64,000 nucleotides of DNA from Cyanophora paradoxa (Eukaryota; Glaucocystophyceae; Cyanophorales; Cyanophoraceae): NCBI GenBank assembly GCA_004431415.1, contig QPMI01000483.1, positions 186,001 through 250,000 on the forward strand, in the 5' to 3' direction. Positions 10,301-21,700 of this stretch are shown in pieces. Position numbers and translations under genes: made by a program. Numbering within the stretch: position 1 is the first letter of the stretch; every line of letters starts with the position of its first letter. The notes under the pieces are model-generated. The model worked only from the letters and a program-made list of their open reading frames with translations. It did no database searches and was not told the DNA's origin.

Positions 10301-12579
10301 CCGCCGTCGCCACCCGCCCGTGCACCGCCGCGTCCTCCAGCGCCACCCCCACCAGCAGCCGCAGCGGCCGCCCGCGCGCCTGGCCCGGCCCCGCCCCCAC
10401 GCTCGTCGCCAGGTAGCGCCCCGAGTAGGAGCGGCCGCCGCCGTCGTCGAAGCGCACGGCCGAGGCCGCCGCCTCGGACGCCGCCTCGGAGGCTGTGGCG
10501 CCGCCCGAGGAGGTGGGGTCCCACGCGGGGCCGCCCCAGGCGCCCGGCGGGAGGGCCGCCACAAAGGCCCGCAGCAGGGGGTCCCCCAGCTGCCCCGCGG
10601 AGACCATCTGCTCCCGCCCGCTGCCGAACTGCGCCTGCAGGAAGGCCTCCGGGCGGTGGTATGCCACCACGAACGTCTGCGCAGGGGCGGCGCGGGGCCG
10701 CGTTGGAGGGGTGCGCGGCGGGGCGAGCGCGAACCGCAGACCTCGTTGCGCTCGTCGCGGGCGAGGACGGCGGCGAAGCCCGAGGTGCCTTCGTGGCCCC
10801 CCACCCCGAGGTAGGCAAGGTAGGACGACAGCTGCAGGGCCGCCGGCCCGCGCGCGTCAGCACGGCACGAAAGAGAGCGGCGCGGGCCCAGCACCGGCCC
10901 CGGCGCACCAGGCGGAGGTCGAGGGTCGCGGCGACGACGCCCATAAGAGGCGCGCCCCCCGAGCCGTCAAGCGGGTCTCCCCCTCCAAAGAGCGGCTGCG
11001 GGGGCGTCGGAGGGGGCTACCGGGGCGAGGCTGGCGCTCGGCTTCGGGGGCGGACCAGCGAGAACGAGATTCCTGCGCTGCCCGCGGTGAGTGGGTACAC
11101 ATCCGTCCAGGATCCGGCCCGCGCCGAGACGCCGGCCCGCCAGAAGGGCCTCTGCGGCGCGGGCGCGGGGTCGCGCGGGGCGGGCGCTGGCAGGACGGGG
11201 CCGGGGGGCGGCGCGCCTCGCGGGGGTCGTAGGTGTCGGAGTATACGCGGGAGAGTTCGATGGGGCGCCGGTCCGCCGCGTAGTAGTAGCTCCACCTGCC
11301 GGGCACGCCGGCGCGCCGGGTGAGCCGCCGCGACGGGCGGGCGGGCGGGCGGGCGGGCGTGGCGCGGCACCGGTCGAGGGCGCCGGTGGTGGCATTGACG
11401 GCCGTCTCGGAGATCGTGTACGGCTCCAGCGGCGCCGGCTGCGCGTGCGGCCCCGTCGGCTCGGGCGGCCCGTGCGGGTGGCGAGGGGCCGGCCGCACGC
11501 CGGAGGGGCGGAAGATCGAGCCGGAGCTCTCGCGGCGGAGGATGAAGCCGGCGCCGCTGCCGGCAGTGAGCGAGGCGGGGGCGGGGCGCCGGGGCGCGGC
11601 GCGCGCACTCGGGGAGGATGAAGGCGATGGAGCGGAACCGGAAGGCGGATGCCATGGCCCGCGCCGCCCCAATCGCTGCGCGCGCGCCCCGGCCCCGTCG
11701 GCGGCCCCGGAGGGAGAGTGGGGGCCAGAGCCCGCTCGCACCGCGCGGCAGGTCGGCCGCGGAGACTGCGTGGGGCGCTACGGGGCCGCTGCCGGGGGGC
11801 GACGGGTGAGCGGGGGGCCCAGCGCGGGCGGGGAGGGCGTGGCGCTGCTCCGTGGCGAGGCCGCGGGCCATCTGCGCGGAGGCGAGGCTCCCCGAGTTGA
11901 AGAGCAGGAGCACGTTCTCCTGCACCCGCCGCCCCTGCGCCCCGCTCGTTCCCGGTACGGTACGCGGCACGCACGGACGCGGCGCCAGCAGCGGCGGCGG
12001 CGGCGGGGGGCCCGGGGAGCGCACGACGTGGAAGAGGATCTGGTCGCGCAGCTCGGTGGAATTCTTGTTCGCCGCGTCGCTGCTGAGCAGACCGATCGAC
12101 GTGCACGCCGCCGCCAGGATCAGGAAGATGAACGGAAGCACGACGCTCCGCAGCCCGATGCGGCAGAGGCGCTGCCGCGGCGCCGGCGGCGGCTCGAAGA
12201 TCGCCGCAGGGCGGGCGCACGTCCCCGCGAGGCTCGCCCTGCGGGGGCGCGACCGCTCCGCCCGCTCCGCCTTGAGCGAGTTACCGCGAACCGTGGTTAG
12301 CGAAGGCGGCTCTAGGGCGTCCCGGCCGAGCGACGGCGCTCGTCGGGAAGACGATCGCGGTTGCCCTAGGCTGTCCTCGTCCAAGTGCAATGCAAGATTC
12401 AATACAGGCGGGCCGTGCGGATGCATCTTCGGGAGGTCCGCGAAGTCCGCTGGAGCCGCAGGCCGCGGCGCCACCGTTTCCGGCAGCTCATCCGCTGGCG
12501 CATGCAAAGGACAGAAAGCCGGCGATGCGAGGTATCTTTCGCTGCGACCGCTGCTGCGGCCGCGTGCGGAGTCGGTCAT
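7323..12579 (-). CDS. Membrane-anchored hybrid histidine kinase-like sensor
   Basis: Starts at ATG 12577-12579 and ends at TAG 7323-7325, in many exons. Order from the N terminus: cytoplasmic Arg/Pro-rich segment; transmembrane helix (LPFIFLILAAACTSIGLL, near 12.1 kb); large non-cytoplasmic sensor of Cache type (GRWSYYYAADRRPIELSRVYSD, then MGVVAATLDLRL); second helix (AAGAMLCVVALMGAVSW, near 10.25 kb); PAS 1 (MLDAIIVCDERGRVSMLN, near 9.8 kb); a second PAS (ACLTEWSPAMEALTGR); HATPase with N box DALLENAVRF, G1 box VAVADTGAGLG and G2 box SGLSLALARRLL (8.3-8.8 kb); and a C-terminal receiver-like part with phospho-acceptor motif YDALLVDESLPEG (about 7.85 kb), then a long Ala/Arg tail. Known role of the family: autophosphorylation on His and phosphotransfer to Asp. 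Oddly, I see no histidine between PAS 2 and the HATPase where the H box should be, so phosphotransfer may be altered. Exons are extremely GC-rich. Confidence 0.75.
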
Positions 12580-13203
12580 CGATATCAGTGACAGTGTCGT
12601 CGCGGCTCCTAGTGGCTCCTGCGAATGTACGTAGAGAGCGCTCGCGCGCGGTATAACGCGGCGCTAAGATCTGGACTCTGGAGGCGCGCGGCTGCAAGAT
12701 CGAGCGAAGGAGCACATTTGTATGCATGCGCAATGCGCTGGATAGACGTCGACCTTATCTTCATCGAATTCGAAACAGACTCTGAACAGAGGCGGGCAAC
12801 TTCGAATTCCCTTCAGTGATCGAATGGCGGCTGTGTACCCAGCCTTGACTTTTACCCCGGGGCAGGAGAAGTCGGCGCTGCCGTGGGGTTTTTTTACGCT
12901 TGCGTAAAATTTACGTATACGTATACGTAACTTCCGTCATTGGCGAGATGAGCGCTTCGAGCGCGATCAGGAACGCATGCACACGCACGCGTACGCATGC
13001 GCACAGCGCGCAATCAGCGACGCTCAAAACCGCAGCGGGAGAACGCCAGCTCACATTCGCTACATCTTCGCAGATCGAAGAAGCACAGCTCAGCACGTGC
13101 ACCATTCGACCCCGCCGAGATCTAGACAGCTTCTCTTCTCGGCCGCCTTAGCTGCCTCTTCTCAGCTTTGTGTCGCGTGCACCCTCAGCGTTCAAAAACA
13201 ACC
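12580..13203. promoter_or_regulatory. Divergent promoter region (histidine kinase / WrbA)
   Basis: The 624 bases lie between two start codons that read outward. They contain a perfect 20-base palindrome at 12911-12930 and an alternating purine-pyrimidine tract (GCATGCACACGCACGCGTAC) near 12975-12994 capable of Z-DNA. No ORF here is convincing. Shared regulation of kinase and oxidoreductase is inference from the arrangement. Confidence 0.5.
12911..12930. promoter_or_regulatory. Perfect 20-base palindrome TTACGTATAC/GTATACGTAA
   Basis: The two 10-base halves are exact reverse complements and include three ACGT/TACGTA cores. It lies 274 bases before the WrbA start and 332 before the kinase start. 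ACGT palindromes are typical bZIP sites in plants and algae; factor unknown. Confidence 0.5.
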
Positions 13204-14120
13204 ATGACCGGCGCGAAGGTCCTCGTTGTCTTCTACTCCACTTACGGCCACCTGTGGAAGATGGCCGAGGTGCGCTGCTGCAGATCGAGGCGCGCGCGCG
13301 TCTGTGCGCGCGCGTAGCTAATCTGGCTATCGCGCAGGCCGTCGCGGACGGAGCGCGGAAGGCCGGCGCCACCGTGACCCTGAAGCGAGTGCCGGAGACC
13401 CTGCCTAAGGAGGTCCTGGACAAGATGGGCGCGACCGCCGCACAGCAGGCGTTCGCTCACATCCCCGTCGCCGATCCGAAGGAGCTCGACCAGTACGACG
13501 TGCGCATGCGCTTGTCGGCCAATCCCGGCCGCGTCGCTTTGCCCGACACGTGCAACCGCGCAGGCGATCATCGTCGGCACTCCGACCCGCTTCGGTGCGT
13601 TCGCTCTCACCAGAGACCAGCCCGGCTCCATTTCTGAATCTCTTCGCCTCGCAGGGAGCATGTGCGGGCAGATGCGCGCATTCTGGGATGCCACCGGCGG
13701 GCTGGTGTGCAATTCTTTCTGCCCGGTGCCCTCGCGTCTCACCCCCGTCTCGCAGTGGGCCTCGGGCGCTCTGGTCGGCAAGGTCGGCGGCGTGTTCGTT
13801 GGCACTGCGACCCAGCACGGCGGCCAGGTGCGGCTGCCCGCCGCCCCCTGCTGCCCCCGACCCGGCAAACGCCCCGGGCGCAGGAGTCGACGATTCTGTC
13901 GACGCACACGACGCTGCTGCACCACGGCATGGTCATCGTCGGCCTGCCGTACGCCTTCACCGGCCAGATGGGCGTCGAGGAGGTCAAGGGCTGCTCCCCC
14001 TACGGCGCCTCCACCATCGCCGGCGGGCAGGGCGAGCGCCAGCCGTCGGCGGTCGAGCTCGACGGCGCCCGCTTCCAGGGCAAGCACACCGCTGAGATCG
14101 CGGCCAAGCTGCGCAAGTAG
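13204..14120 (+). CDS. WrbA-type NAD(P)H:quinone oxidoreductase, copy A
   Basis: Flavodoxin-fold FMN enzyme reducing quinones by two electrons, so avoiding semiquinone radicals. ATG at 13204, TAG at 14118-14120; about 200 residues, normal for the family. Spliced motifs in order: [17 protein letters not shown] (FMN phosphate loop), then [57 protein letters not shown] (FMN/NADPH loop) and [19 protein letters not shown]. Introns follow codons such as GAG (GTGCGCTGC) and GGCCAG (GTGCGGCTG) and end in CGCAG. The first exon is MTGAKVLVV. It is the divergent partner of the histidine kinase and the tail-to-tail partner of copy B. It has the odd local substitution FVGTATQ where most members have FTSTATQ. 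Confidence 0.93.
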
Positions 14121-15079
14121 AGCGGAACACGGCCTTGCGAGCCTTAGCTTTATGTTCTTGAGTTATTAAGAAAACCCAACCCGGGCCCTTCCTGGCCCTG
14201 CTTTACCCCCTGTGATGTTCCGGATGTACTGCTTCGCACAGTGTCCGTTCGTATTATTGTAGTTAATAACATAAAACAACCACCAGTAAGCTTGGGGACG
14301 TGACCCGGCCCGCATGCACTTTACTTGCGCAGCTTGGCGGCGATCTCAGCGGTGTGCTTGCCCTGGAAGCGGGCGCCGTCGAGCTCGACCGCCGACGGCT
14401 GGCGCTCGCCCTGCGCGCCAGCGATGGTGGAGGCGCCGTAGGGGGAGCAGCCCTTGACCTCCTCGACGCCCATCTGGCCGGTGAAGGCGTACGGCAGGCC
14501 GACGATGACCATGCCGTGGTGCAGCAGCGTCGTGTGCGTCGACAGAATCGTCGACTCCTGCGCCCGGGGCGTTTGCCGGGTCGGGGGCAGCAGGGGGCGG
14601 CGGGAAGCCGCACCTGTCCGCCGTGCTGGGTCGCCGAGCAAGTGAAAGCGCCGCCGACCTTGCCGACCAGAGCGCCCGAGGCCCACTGCGAGACGGGGTG
14701 AGACGCGAGGGCACCGGGCAGAAAGAATTGCACACCAGCCCGCCGGTGGCATCCCAGAATGCGCGCATCTGCCCGCACATGCTCCCTGCGAGGCGAAGAG
14801 ATTCAGAAATGGAGCCGGGCTGGTCTCTGGTGAGAGCGAACGCACCGAAGCGGGTCGGAGTGCCGACGATGATCGCCTGCGCGGTTGCACGTGTCGGGCA
14901 AAGCGACGCGGCCGGGATTGGCCGACAAGCGCATGCGCACGTCGTACTGGTCGAGCTCCTTCGGATCGGCGACGGGGACGTGAGCGAACGCCTGCTGTGC
15001 GGCGGTCGCGCCCATCTTGTCCAGGACCTCCTTAGGCAGGGTCTCCGGCACTCGCTTCAGGGTCACGGTGGCGCCGGCG
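13362..15079. repeat. Inverted near-identical block shared by the two WrbA genes
   Basis: Arms 13362-14120 and 14321-15079 are both 759 bases, in opposite orientation, separated by 200 bases of unique sequence. Identity includes introns and ends abruptly at the stop codon on one side and just inside exon 2 on the other. Confidence 0.85.
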
Positions 15080-15405
15080 TTGCGGGCACCCTCCGCGACG
15101 GCCTGTAGGGCTCATTGAATGATCCAGCCGCGTGGAGTGGCTGAAGCTTAGCATTCGCGCATGTTCCTAGGGAAGCGGACAAGCGAACCTCGGCCATCTT
15201 CCAGATGTGGCCGTAGGTCGAGTAGAAGACGATGAGAACCTGCGCAAATCCAAGGGTGAGCGTCCGCCACAGCAGCCAGCGCCGGCCGCGAAACATCGTG
15301 CGCAGGTGCAAGGTGCAACACCGAGCGATCAAGGGAATGCTAGCTGCTAGACACACGCGCGGGGACGCTGCGGGAATGTAGGTATAAAACGCGAACCTTC
15401 GCCAT
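14321..15405 (-). CDS. WrbA-type NAD(P)H:quinone oxidoreductase, copy B
   Basis: Paralogue of copy A on the opposite strand, stop TAA at 14321-14323. The first exon appears to be only three codons (MAK, 15397-15405), joined across an intron of about 150 bases ending GGATTTGCGCAG to [17 protein letters not shown]. This exon pair explains why no ATG is found directly upstream of the flavodoxin start. From 15079 down to the stop it is nearly identical to copy A, introns included, but exon 1, intron 1 and the 3' UTR differ. The FMN loop reads [14 protein letters not shown], differing from copy A at four neighbouring positions. Same expected reaction. The variants suggest both copies are under selection, not that one is dead. 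Confidence 0.9.
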
Positions 15406-15795
15406 CGCGTGTGTCTCGGTGAAGAAGAGGGTCACTGCACAAGCTAAACTGGGGCTCGGCCTTCAGAGACTACCGAACGCCTGTTTACAGACTGCTTGGC
15501 CTTGCAAGATTGCTCCGTGCGCCGGAATGTGGGGCGGCGAGGACCTCGTGACAGGCTCGTGTGTCGGGATGGGTACAAGTCAATTTCAGGGTTTTGAAAG
15601 TCCTCCGGGATCCCAGGTTTAATGCTCCCCTGGACGTGCGGCCTTTGAGGCGAGGCCCTCCTACTCGCGCGGGCTGGACGCAGCTAGCCGGGTCGAGTCC
15701 TGTAGCAGCCGGATCGCAGCCGCTGAGCTCGAGGAGCCGCACCGCAGCCTCGGAGCAGCTTACGCGCTTAACCTGAGCCTCGTATTACAGCAAAT
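15406..15795. promoter_or_regulatory. Divergent promoter region (WrbA copy B / giant gene)
   Basis: 390 bases between outward-reading starts. No coding frame supported. The sequence is moderately GC-rich with no repeat I could define. Confidence 0.4.
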
Positions 15796-18700
15796 ATGAT
15801 TCGCCGGACGACCAAGGTCAACCTGGTGCCTCAAGCTGCGTTCTCAACGGAGCGCGAGCGCCAGGAGCGTCGGAAACGGCAGCTGGAGGAGAGGAAGGAC
15901 CTTGTGAAGTTCATACACTTCAATGTGCTCATGCCGTGCATCGACTACGCCGTCGTGCGTGGTGAGAAGGTCTTGGAGGCCCGCCGCAGGCAGCAGGAGT
16001 ATCTTTTTGCGCCGCACGCTGCGCGGAGCGATCCTCGTTTGAATTTGCGCTAGCCTACAACCTTGATTAACGAGCAGATTCGAGCGGCGGCCCGTCCCGA
16101 AGCACATCTTCACGGCGACGCTCATCCACCGGATAGGGGTCGCGGAGCTCATCGGGGACGCCCTTGCTTCCTTCCCGATCATAGCCCGCGGCGTGTTCGC
16201 CGACGACCGCTCCCCGCTGCTTTTCGAGGTCACGAACGCGCGGCTGCTCGGGCCAGTGGGGGACGCTCGCCGCGCCAACGTGCACTCCGTGGCCGCGAAC
16301 CGGAGGGACCTGCGCCTGTGCGGGACCCGACGCTCCGCCCTCTCCTCTCCCCTCAGACAGAGCGCAGGTATGTGCTGTACGCGGACGGCTGGCTGGAGTC
16401 GTACGACGTGGCGCTCCAGCGACGGATCTGGGGCGTCCAGGCGCTCGCTCTGAAGGACCAGCAGCTCCCGCGGCACCGGTGCGCACGGCACTGCGCGCAG
16501 AGCTCCCCGGGCCGAGGCGGGCGCAGGGTGCTGGAGGCGGACGAGGCGACGGGCCTCATCGTCGTGAACACCTGCTTCATGGACGAGCACGTGCGCCCGG
16601 CCGGGGCCCGTCGGCGCCGGCGCCGATCTCACATAACCTCGGTGCGGCAGATCCGCTTCTACGAGCCGGTGGCGGGCCGCATGGCGTACCGCGTCGAACC
16701 GAAGCTCACACTTCCGCCGCCGCCCGCGGCGACGGCCACACCGCCAAGCACCGGCCGCGTTCGCCCAGCGGAAGCCAAGGCCAACCGCTACGCCTCCGCG
16801 ATCCAGGTCCGTGCCTCAAGCCTAGGAAACGTTATCCGAGCGGGCGCCGACGGGGGCGCAGCGGATGTTCCGTAAGCACCTGGCGCGGCGGGAGCTGGCG
16901 CAGGCAGACCCCTCGCTCCCCATCTCCATCACCAAGAAGCTCGTCATCCGCTCCGTCATGTGCGCCGGAGCCGCCCTGCCGTACCGCTCCCCGCTCCGGC
17001 CTCGTCTGACGGGGCGGGGCGCAGCTACGTGCGGCGGCTGGACATCCTGATCTGCACGGCGGCGGGGACCTCGCTGATCCTCTGCTTCAACCCCGTGTCG
17101 GGCTCCCTCGTGCTCGCGTGCGAGGGCCACACGGGCGGGACGCCGGTCATCCGCTGGGAGGAGCGCATGCGGTGCCTGCTGAGCGGGGGCGGGGGCGCGG
17201 CGGGGGCGGACGAGGGCCCGGACCGCGGCCTGGCGGACGCGACGGTGCGGGTGTGGGACATCGAGGGGGAGCTGCGGAAGCCGCTGGCGGCGGGGCAGCG
17301 GCGGACGACGCCGCGGTGCAAGGCGGCGCGCGTGCTCCAGGGCCACACGCGCGCCGTCACCGACGTCGCCTACCTCCCCCGGAGCGCCCTCCTCGTCTCC
17401 GCCTCCCTCGACCGCTCCATCCGCTTCTGGGACCCCATGGCCCGGCCCCACGCCCTCACCATTCCCGACGCCCCCCCGTGCGCCCCGCCGGCCCTCCAGC
17501 CATCTCCGCAGCTCTGATCCCCGCCCCAGGCACGTGCGCGTCTGGCCGGGCTACTACGAGCCCCTCAAGATGGAGTGGACGAGCAGCAACCAGGCGCGCC
17601 CGCCCCGCCGCGCCCGCCCCGCGCCGCGCCCGCCGATCGCCTCCGCAGCCCTTCAGCGAGTGCCTGAAGCTCGCCACGGCGCACGTCGCCCACGTGCGCA
17701 CCGCCGGGCCCTCCCTTTCCTTCTCGCAGCGCCGCTGAGGCGCGCGCAGCGGCTGGAGGCGGTGGCGTGCCCGCTGACGGCGGGCGAGGGGGACCCGTCG
17801 GCCCTCTTCGAGGTGCTGCTCGCGTCGACGCGGGACCCCGTGCTGGGCGCCAAGAAGAGCGCCGTGTGCGCCTGGATCGTGTCGCGCAACGAGGTGACCG
17901 TGGAGGCGCACCGCTTCGACGACCCGGCGCCGCAGGAGGTGCTGGACGAGTGCGAGGAGTTCGCGCTGCGCGACTGGCGCAAGGCGCTCGTGCGCTACTC
18001 GGGCGTCGCGACGCGGGCCCTGCAGGACGCCGGGGAGGCGGACCTCCGCCGCGAGGCCCGGCGCCAGCTCCTCGACGCGGCCTTCCGCAGCGCCTGGCTC
18101 GACCGCGCCGGCCCGCACGCCCCGCTCCGGCCCGACGCCCTCGAGCGCATCTTCTCGCTCGCGCAGGAGGACGCGGCGGGGGCCTACCGGCGCGCCCCCG
18201 AGCCGCACCTCTCGGCGGACGAGGCGTACCGCCTGCTCGTGGACCACGGCCGCTTCGCGGGCCGCAACCTCGTCTCCCCCAGCGCCTTCTGCCGCTTCCT
18301 CCACGCCCTCCTCGCCGCCGAGAGCCGCGCCGCCGCCGCCGCCGCCGCCGAGATCGCCGCCCGCCAGGGCCGCCTCCCCGCCAACGCCCCCGCCCGCTAC
18401 AAGACCTCCCTCATCCCCGCCACCGGTGCGGCGCAGCCGCTCTGCAACCCTCGCGCGGCGCCCCTCGCGAACCGAACCGCCGGGGCGCGCGCAGCGGAGG
18501 CCTCGGGGGCGCAGAAGACGTCGCTGGAGGCGGCGGTGGCCTCCCTCGGGATGTCCCTCGACGTCGCGCGCTGGGCGGCGGTGGCGAACGCGGCGGACCC
18601 CGTGCAGGAGCTCCGCCACGCCCTCCGCTCCCTCCGCCAGCACGCTGCCCTGGCCGCCGAGGCGGCGCGGCGGGACCGCGGGGCGCGCCTCCTTGCCGGC

Positions 18701-21700
18701 GTCGGGCAGATGTCGCTCTGGGGCCGCACCCTCACGGCCCTCGGGCAGCAGCTCGGCCTCCTCGCCGCCGAGCTGCAGAACCGCCTGCACGCCATCGCCG
18801 ACGCCAACCTCCGCTCCTTCATGGCCCCCGCTGCGCGCCTCGCCGAGGGGCCCCTCGGGCCGCCCCCCGAGGCCCTGCGCCGCGAGATGGTCACCAACTT
18901 CGTCTACGACAAGCGCCGGCTCGTGGCGCCGCAGCGCAGCGAGCCCGGCCGCGTCATCTGCGAGGGCGTCGACGAGGACGCCGACGAGGCACCCGCCCTG
19001 CGCGCCCCCGCGCCCCGCCGGTGCGCGCTCACGCGGCGGCCGCAGATCGTGGCGGTGACGATCCTGCCGGACCCGTACCTGGGGGCCCTCCAGCGCGACG
19101 GCCGCCGCCGCGTCTACTACGTCGATTTCGAGATGGAGGCGCGCCCCTCCCTCCTTTCCTTCCGGCCTGCCCCTCGCGGCTGAGCGGGCGCAGGCGTGGC
19201 GGCGCCTCGCGGGGGACCCCCGCTTCCTGCGCGTCTTCGGGTGGCGGGACGAGCGGGTGGACCCGCGCGAGCGCTGGCTCGCCCCCGCGCAGACGCCGGT
19301 GTGGCAGCGGCTCGTTGTCTCGGAGCGGCTGGAGGGGTGGCCCTCGCTGCGCTCGCTGCTGGGCCTGCACGGCTACCTGGGCGCCGAGGAGCTCCAGGGC
19401 GTCCTCCGCCTCTGGGCCCGCGAGGCGGCGCAGGCCCTCGCCTCCCTCCGCGCCTGCCGCGTCGCCGCCCGCAACTTCGCCCCGGAGGCCCTCGCCGTCT
19501 CCCCCGACGGCACCCGGCTCAAGGCCCGCCCCGCCCCGCCTGCGTGACTTCGCGGCGCCCGTCTCACGCCTCTCCGTCAGGTGGTCTCCCTCGCCGAGAT
19601 GGGCCTGCTTGACGACCGCGGCTGTGCGCCGTGCCCCCCGCTGCCCCCGCCTGGCCCCCCTCACGCCCCGCAGTCATCTTCGCGGCGGCGGACCGGGACG
19701 CCTCCTACCTGGACCCCGCCAACCCCTACCTGCCCCCGGAGCACTTCGTCAGCGTGCGTGCTCCCGCCCCGCCCTTCCTCTGCAGCCCCGGCGGCCGCCG
19801 ACGGGCGCCGCAGCGGCAGGGGGCGCAGACGGTGGCGTACGACGTCTGGTGCTTCGGCTGCCTCCTCTTCGAGATGGTCTTCGGGCGCCCGCCCCCGGCC
19901 TTCGGGCCCCTCCTCGCCAAGTCGGCCCCGCCCTCCTTCTCTGTCCTCCGCGCCCCGCTCACCCGCTGCAGGTTCAACGCCGCCAACGGGCTGCCGCCGC
20001 CCAGCCCGTACCACCCCGACATCCACCCCGCCTTCGCGTACGACCCGTTCGCCGACCTGCCGCGCGCCCGCCCCGGCACGGGCGTCCGCGTCGGGCCGGC
20101 GGGGGAGGCGCTCCTGCAGCCGCCGCCGCCCGGGGCGCGGGCGAGCGTGCGGGACATGGCGCCCTGGCTGGCGGTGGAGGCGCCGAGCCGGGCGCCGCCG
20201 GCGGAGTGGGGCATGGACGAGCGGGAGCGGAACCAGCCGCACGGCCCCGCCTTCTTCTCCCTCCTCGACCTCATCCGCGCCTGCCTCGCCGTCGACCCCA
20301 AGCGCCGCCCGCCCCCCGACCGCATCCTCGGCTGCCCCTACCTCCGCCTCGACACGACCGAGGCCCTCGCCGCCCGCACCGCCGCGGCACGCTACATGGC
20401 TTCCCGCAACCCCGCCCAGGCCGCCCTCGAGGCGCGCCGCCCCGCGCGACGCCGCCGCCCCGGCCCGCGGCGCCGCGCGCTGACGGCCGGGCAGGTGCTG
20501 GGGCGGGTGCTGGACGACCTCGACGCCGAGGCGGCCGCCTCGCCCGACGGCCGCGTCAACCCGACACCTTCGCCCGCGCCGGTGCCCCGCGGCTTCTGTC
20601 CCGGGCCCTCCAGCCCCGACTGAGGCGCCGGCGCGGCAGTGGGGGCGATGGCCGACCTGCTGACGGGCGCGGCGCCGGCCTCGGCGGACGGCTTCGGCCC
20701 CGGCGAGCGGGAGCAGTCCCGCGTCCTCCGCGCCGTCTTCGAGGGGTACCGCTCCCTCCCCGCTCGCGCGGCGCCGGCGCCGGCTGAGGGGCGGGCGGCA
20801 GGCGCATGCTGGACCGGCTGGTGGTCACGTTCCTGCGGCAGTGCGGCCCGGCCGCCTCCGCCGCCCCGCTCGCCCTCCTCGCCGGCAGCGCCCGCAAGCG
20901 CCGCCCCCCGCCGTCTCCACCGACTGGGGCTGGGGCCTCCGCCCCCGCGGCTACCCGGACCCCCACGACCTGGTGCACCCGCGGCCGCGGCGGCGGGCGG
21001 GGCGGGTGGCGCCCCCCGTGGACGAGGCGCGGCGGGGCTGGCTGCCCCCCGAGATGGACGCGGCGGCGGCCTACATGCTCGACTGGCTCCTCACCCTCTA
21101 CGACGACTTGTGCGACGGGCGCGCCGCCCCTCGCCGGCCCGCTCCGGCGCGCCCTGAGGCCGCGGGCGCAGGCTGCGGGAGATGTCGTCGCCGTGCGCGC
21201 CCTTCGTGGAGCCCGTCCTCCACAACCTCCTCCGCCTCTACTTCGGCCAGGTCCCCCGCCCCCCCCCCCGAGCCTCTCCCCCCGCCCGGGCCGACCCGCC
21301 CCGCAGGAGCACCTCTTCGAGGCGGCGACGAGCGACGCCAAGGCCGGCGACCCGCTCGCCGCCTACGCCCCGGGGCTCGCCCCGCCCCCGCGCCCCGCCC
21401 CGGGGGCCGCCCCGCCTCCCGCCAAGCCCTCCCTCGTCTTCGCGGCTGAGCCGGTGGACCGGTGGAGCATCGGGCTGCACCACGCGGTGGCCCCCATCGT
21501 GGAGGAGCTCATCACGGCAGCCGGCGGCGGCGGCCCGCCCTACGCCGCCGTCCGCGACTTCCTCCGCCCCGCCGCCGCCGGCTCGCCCTCGGCCCGCGTC
21601 TACGTCCCGACCGCGCCGCCGGGGATCGCGGTGCGGGTGCCGCGGGCGGGGAGCTTCTGGCGGGAGGTGGCGGAGGCGGGGGAGAGCATGGCGCGGGCCT

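Noticed and set aside
17767-20787. Very long open frame of 1006 codons on the plus strand
   Set aside because: Arg/Pro/Gly-only composition; it runs through introns in a different frame from the WD40 and kinase motifs. Stop codons are rare at such GC content.
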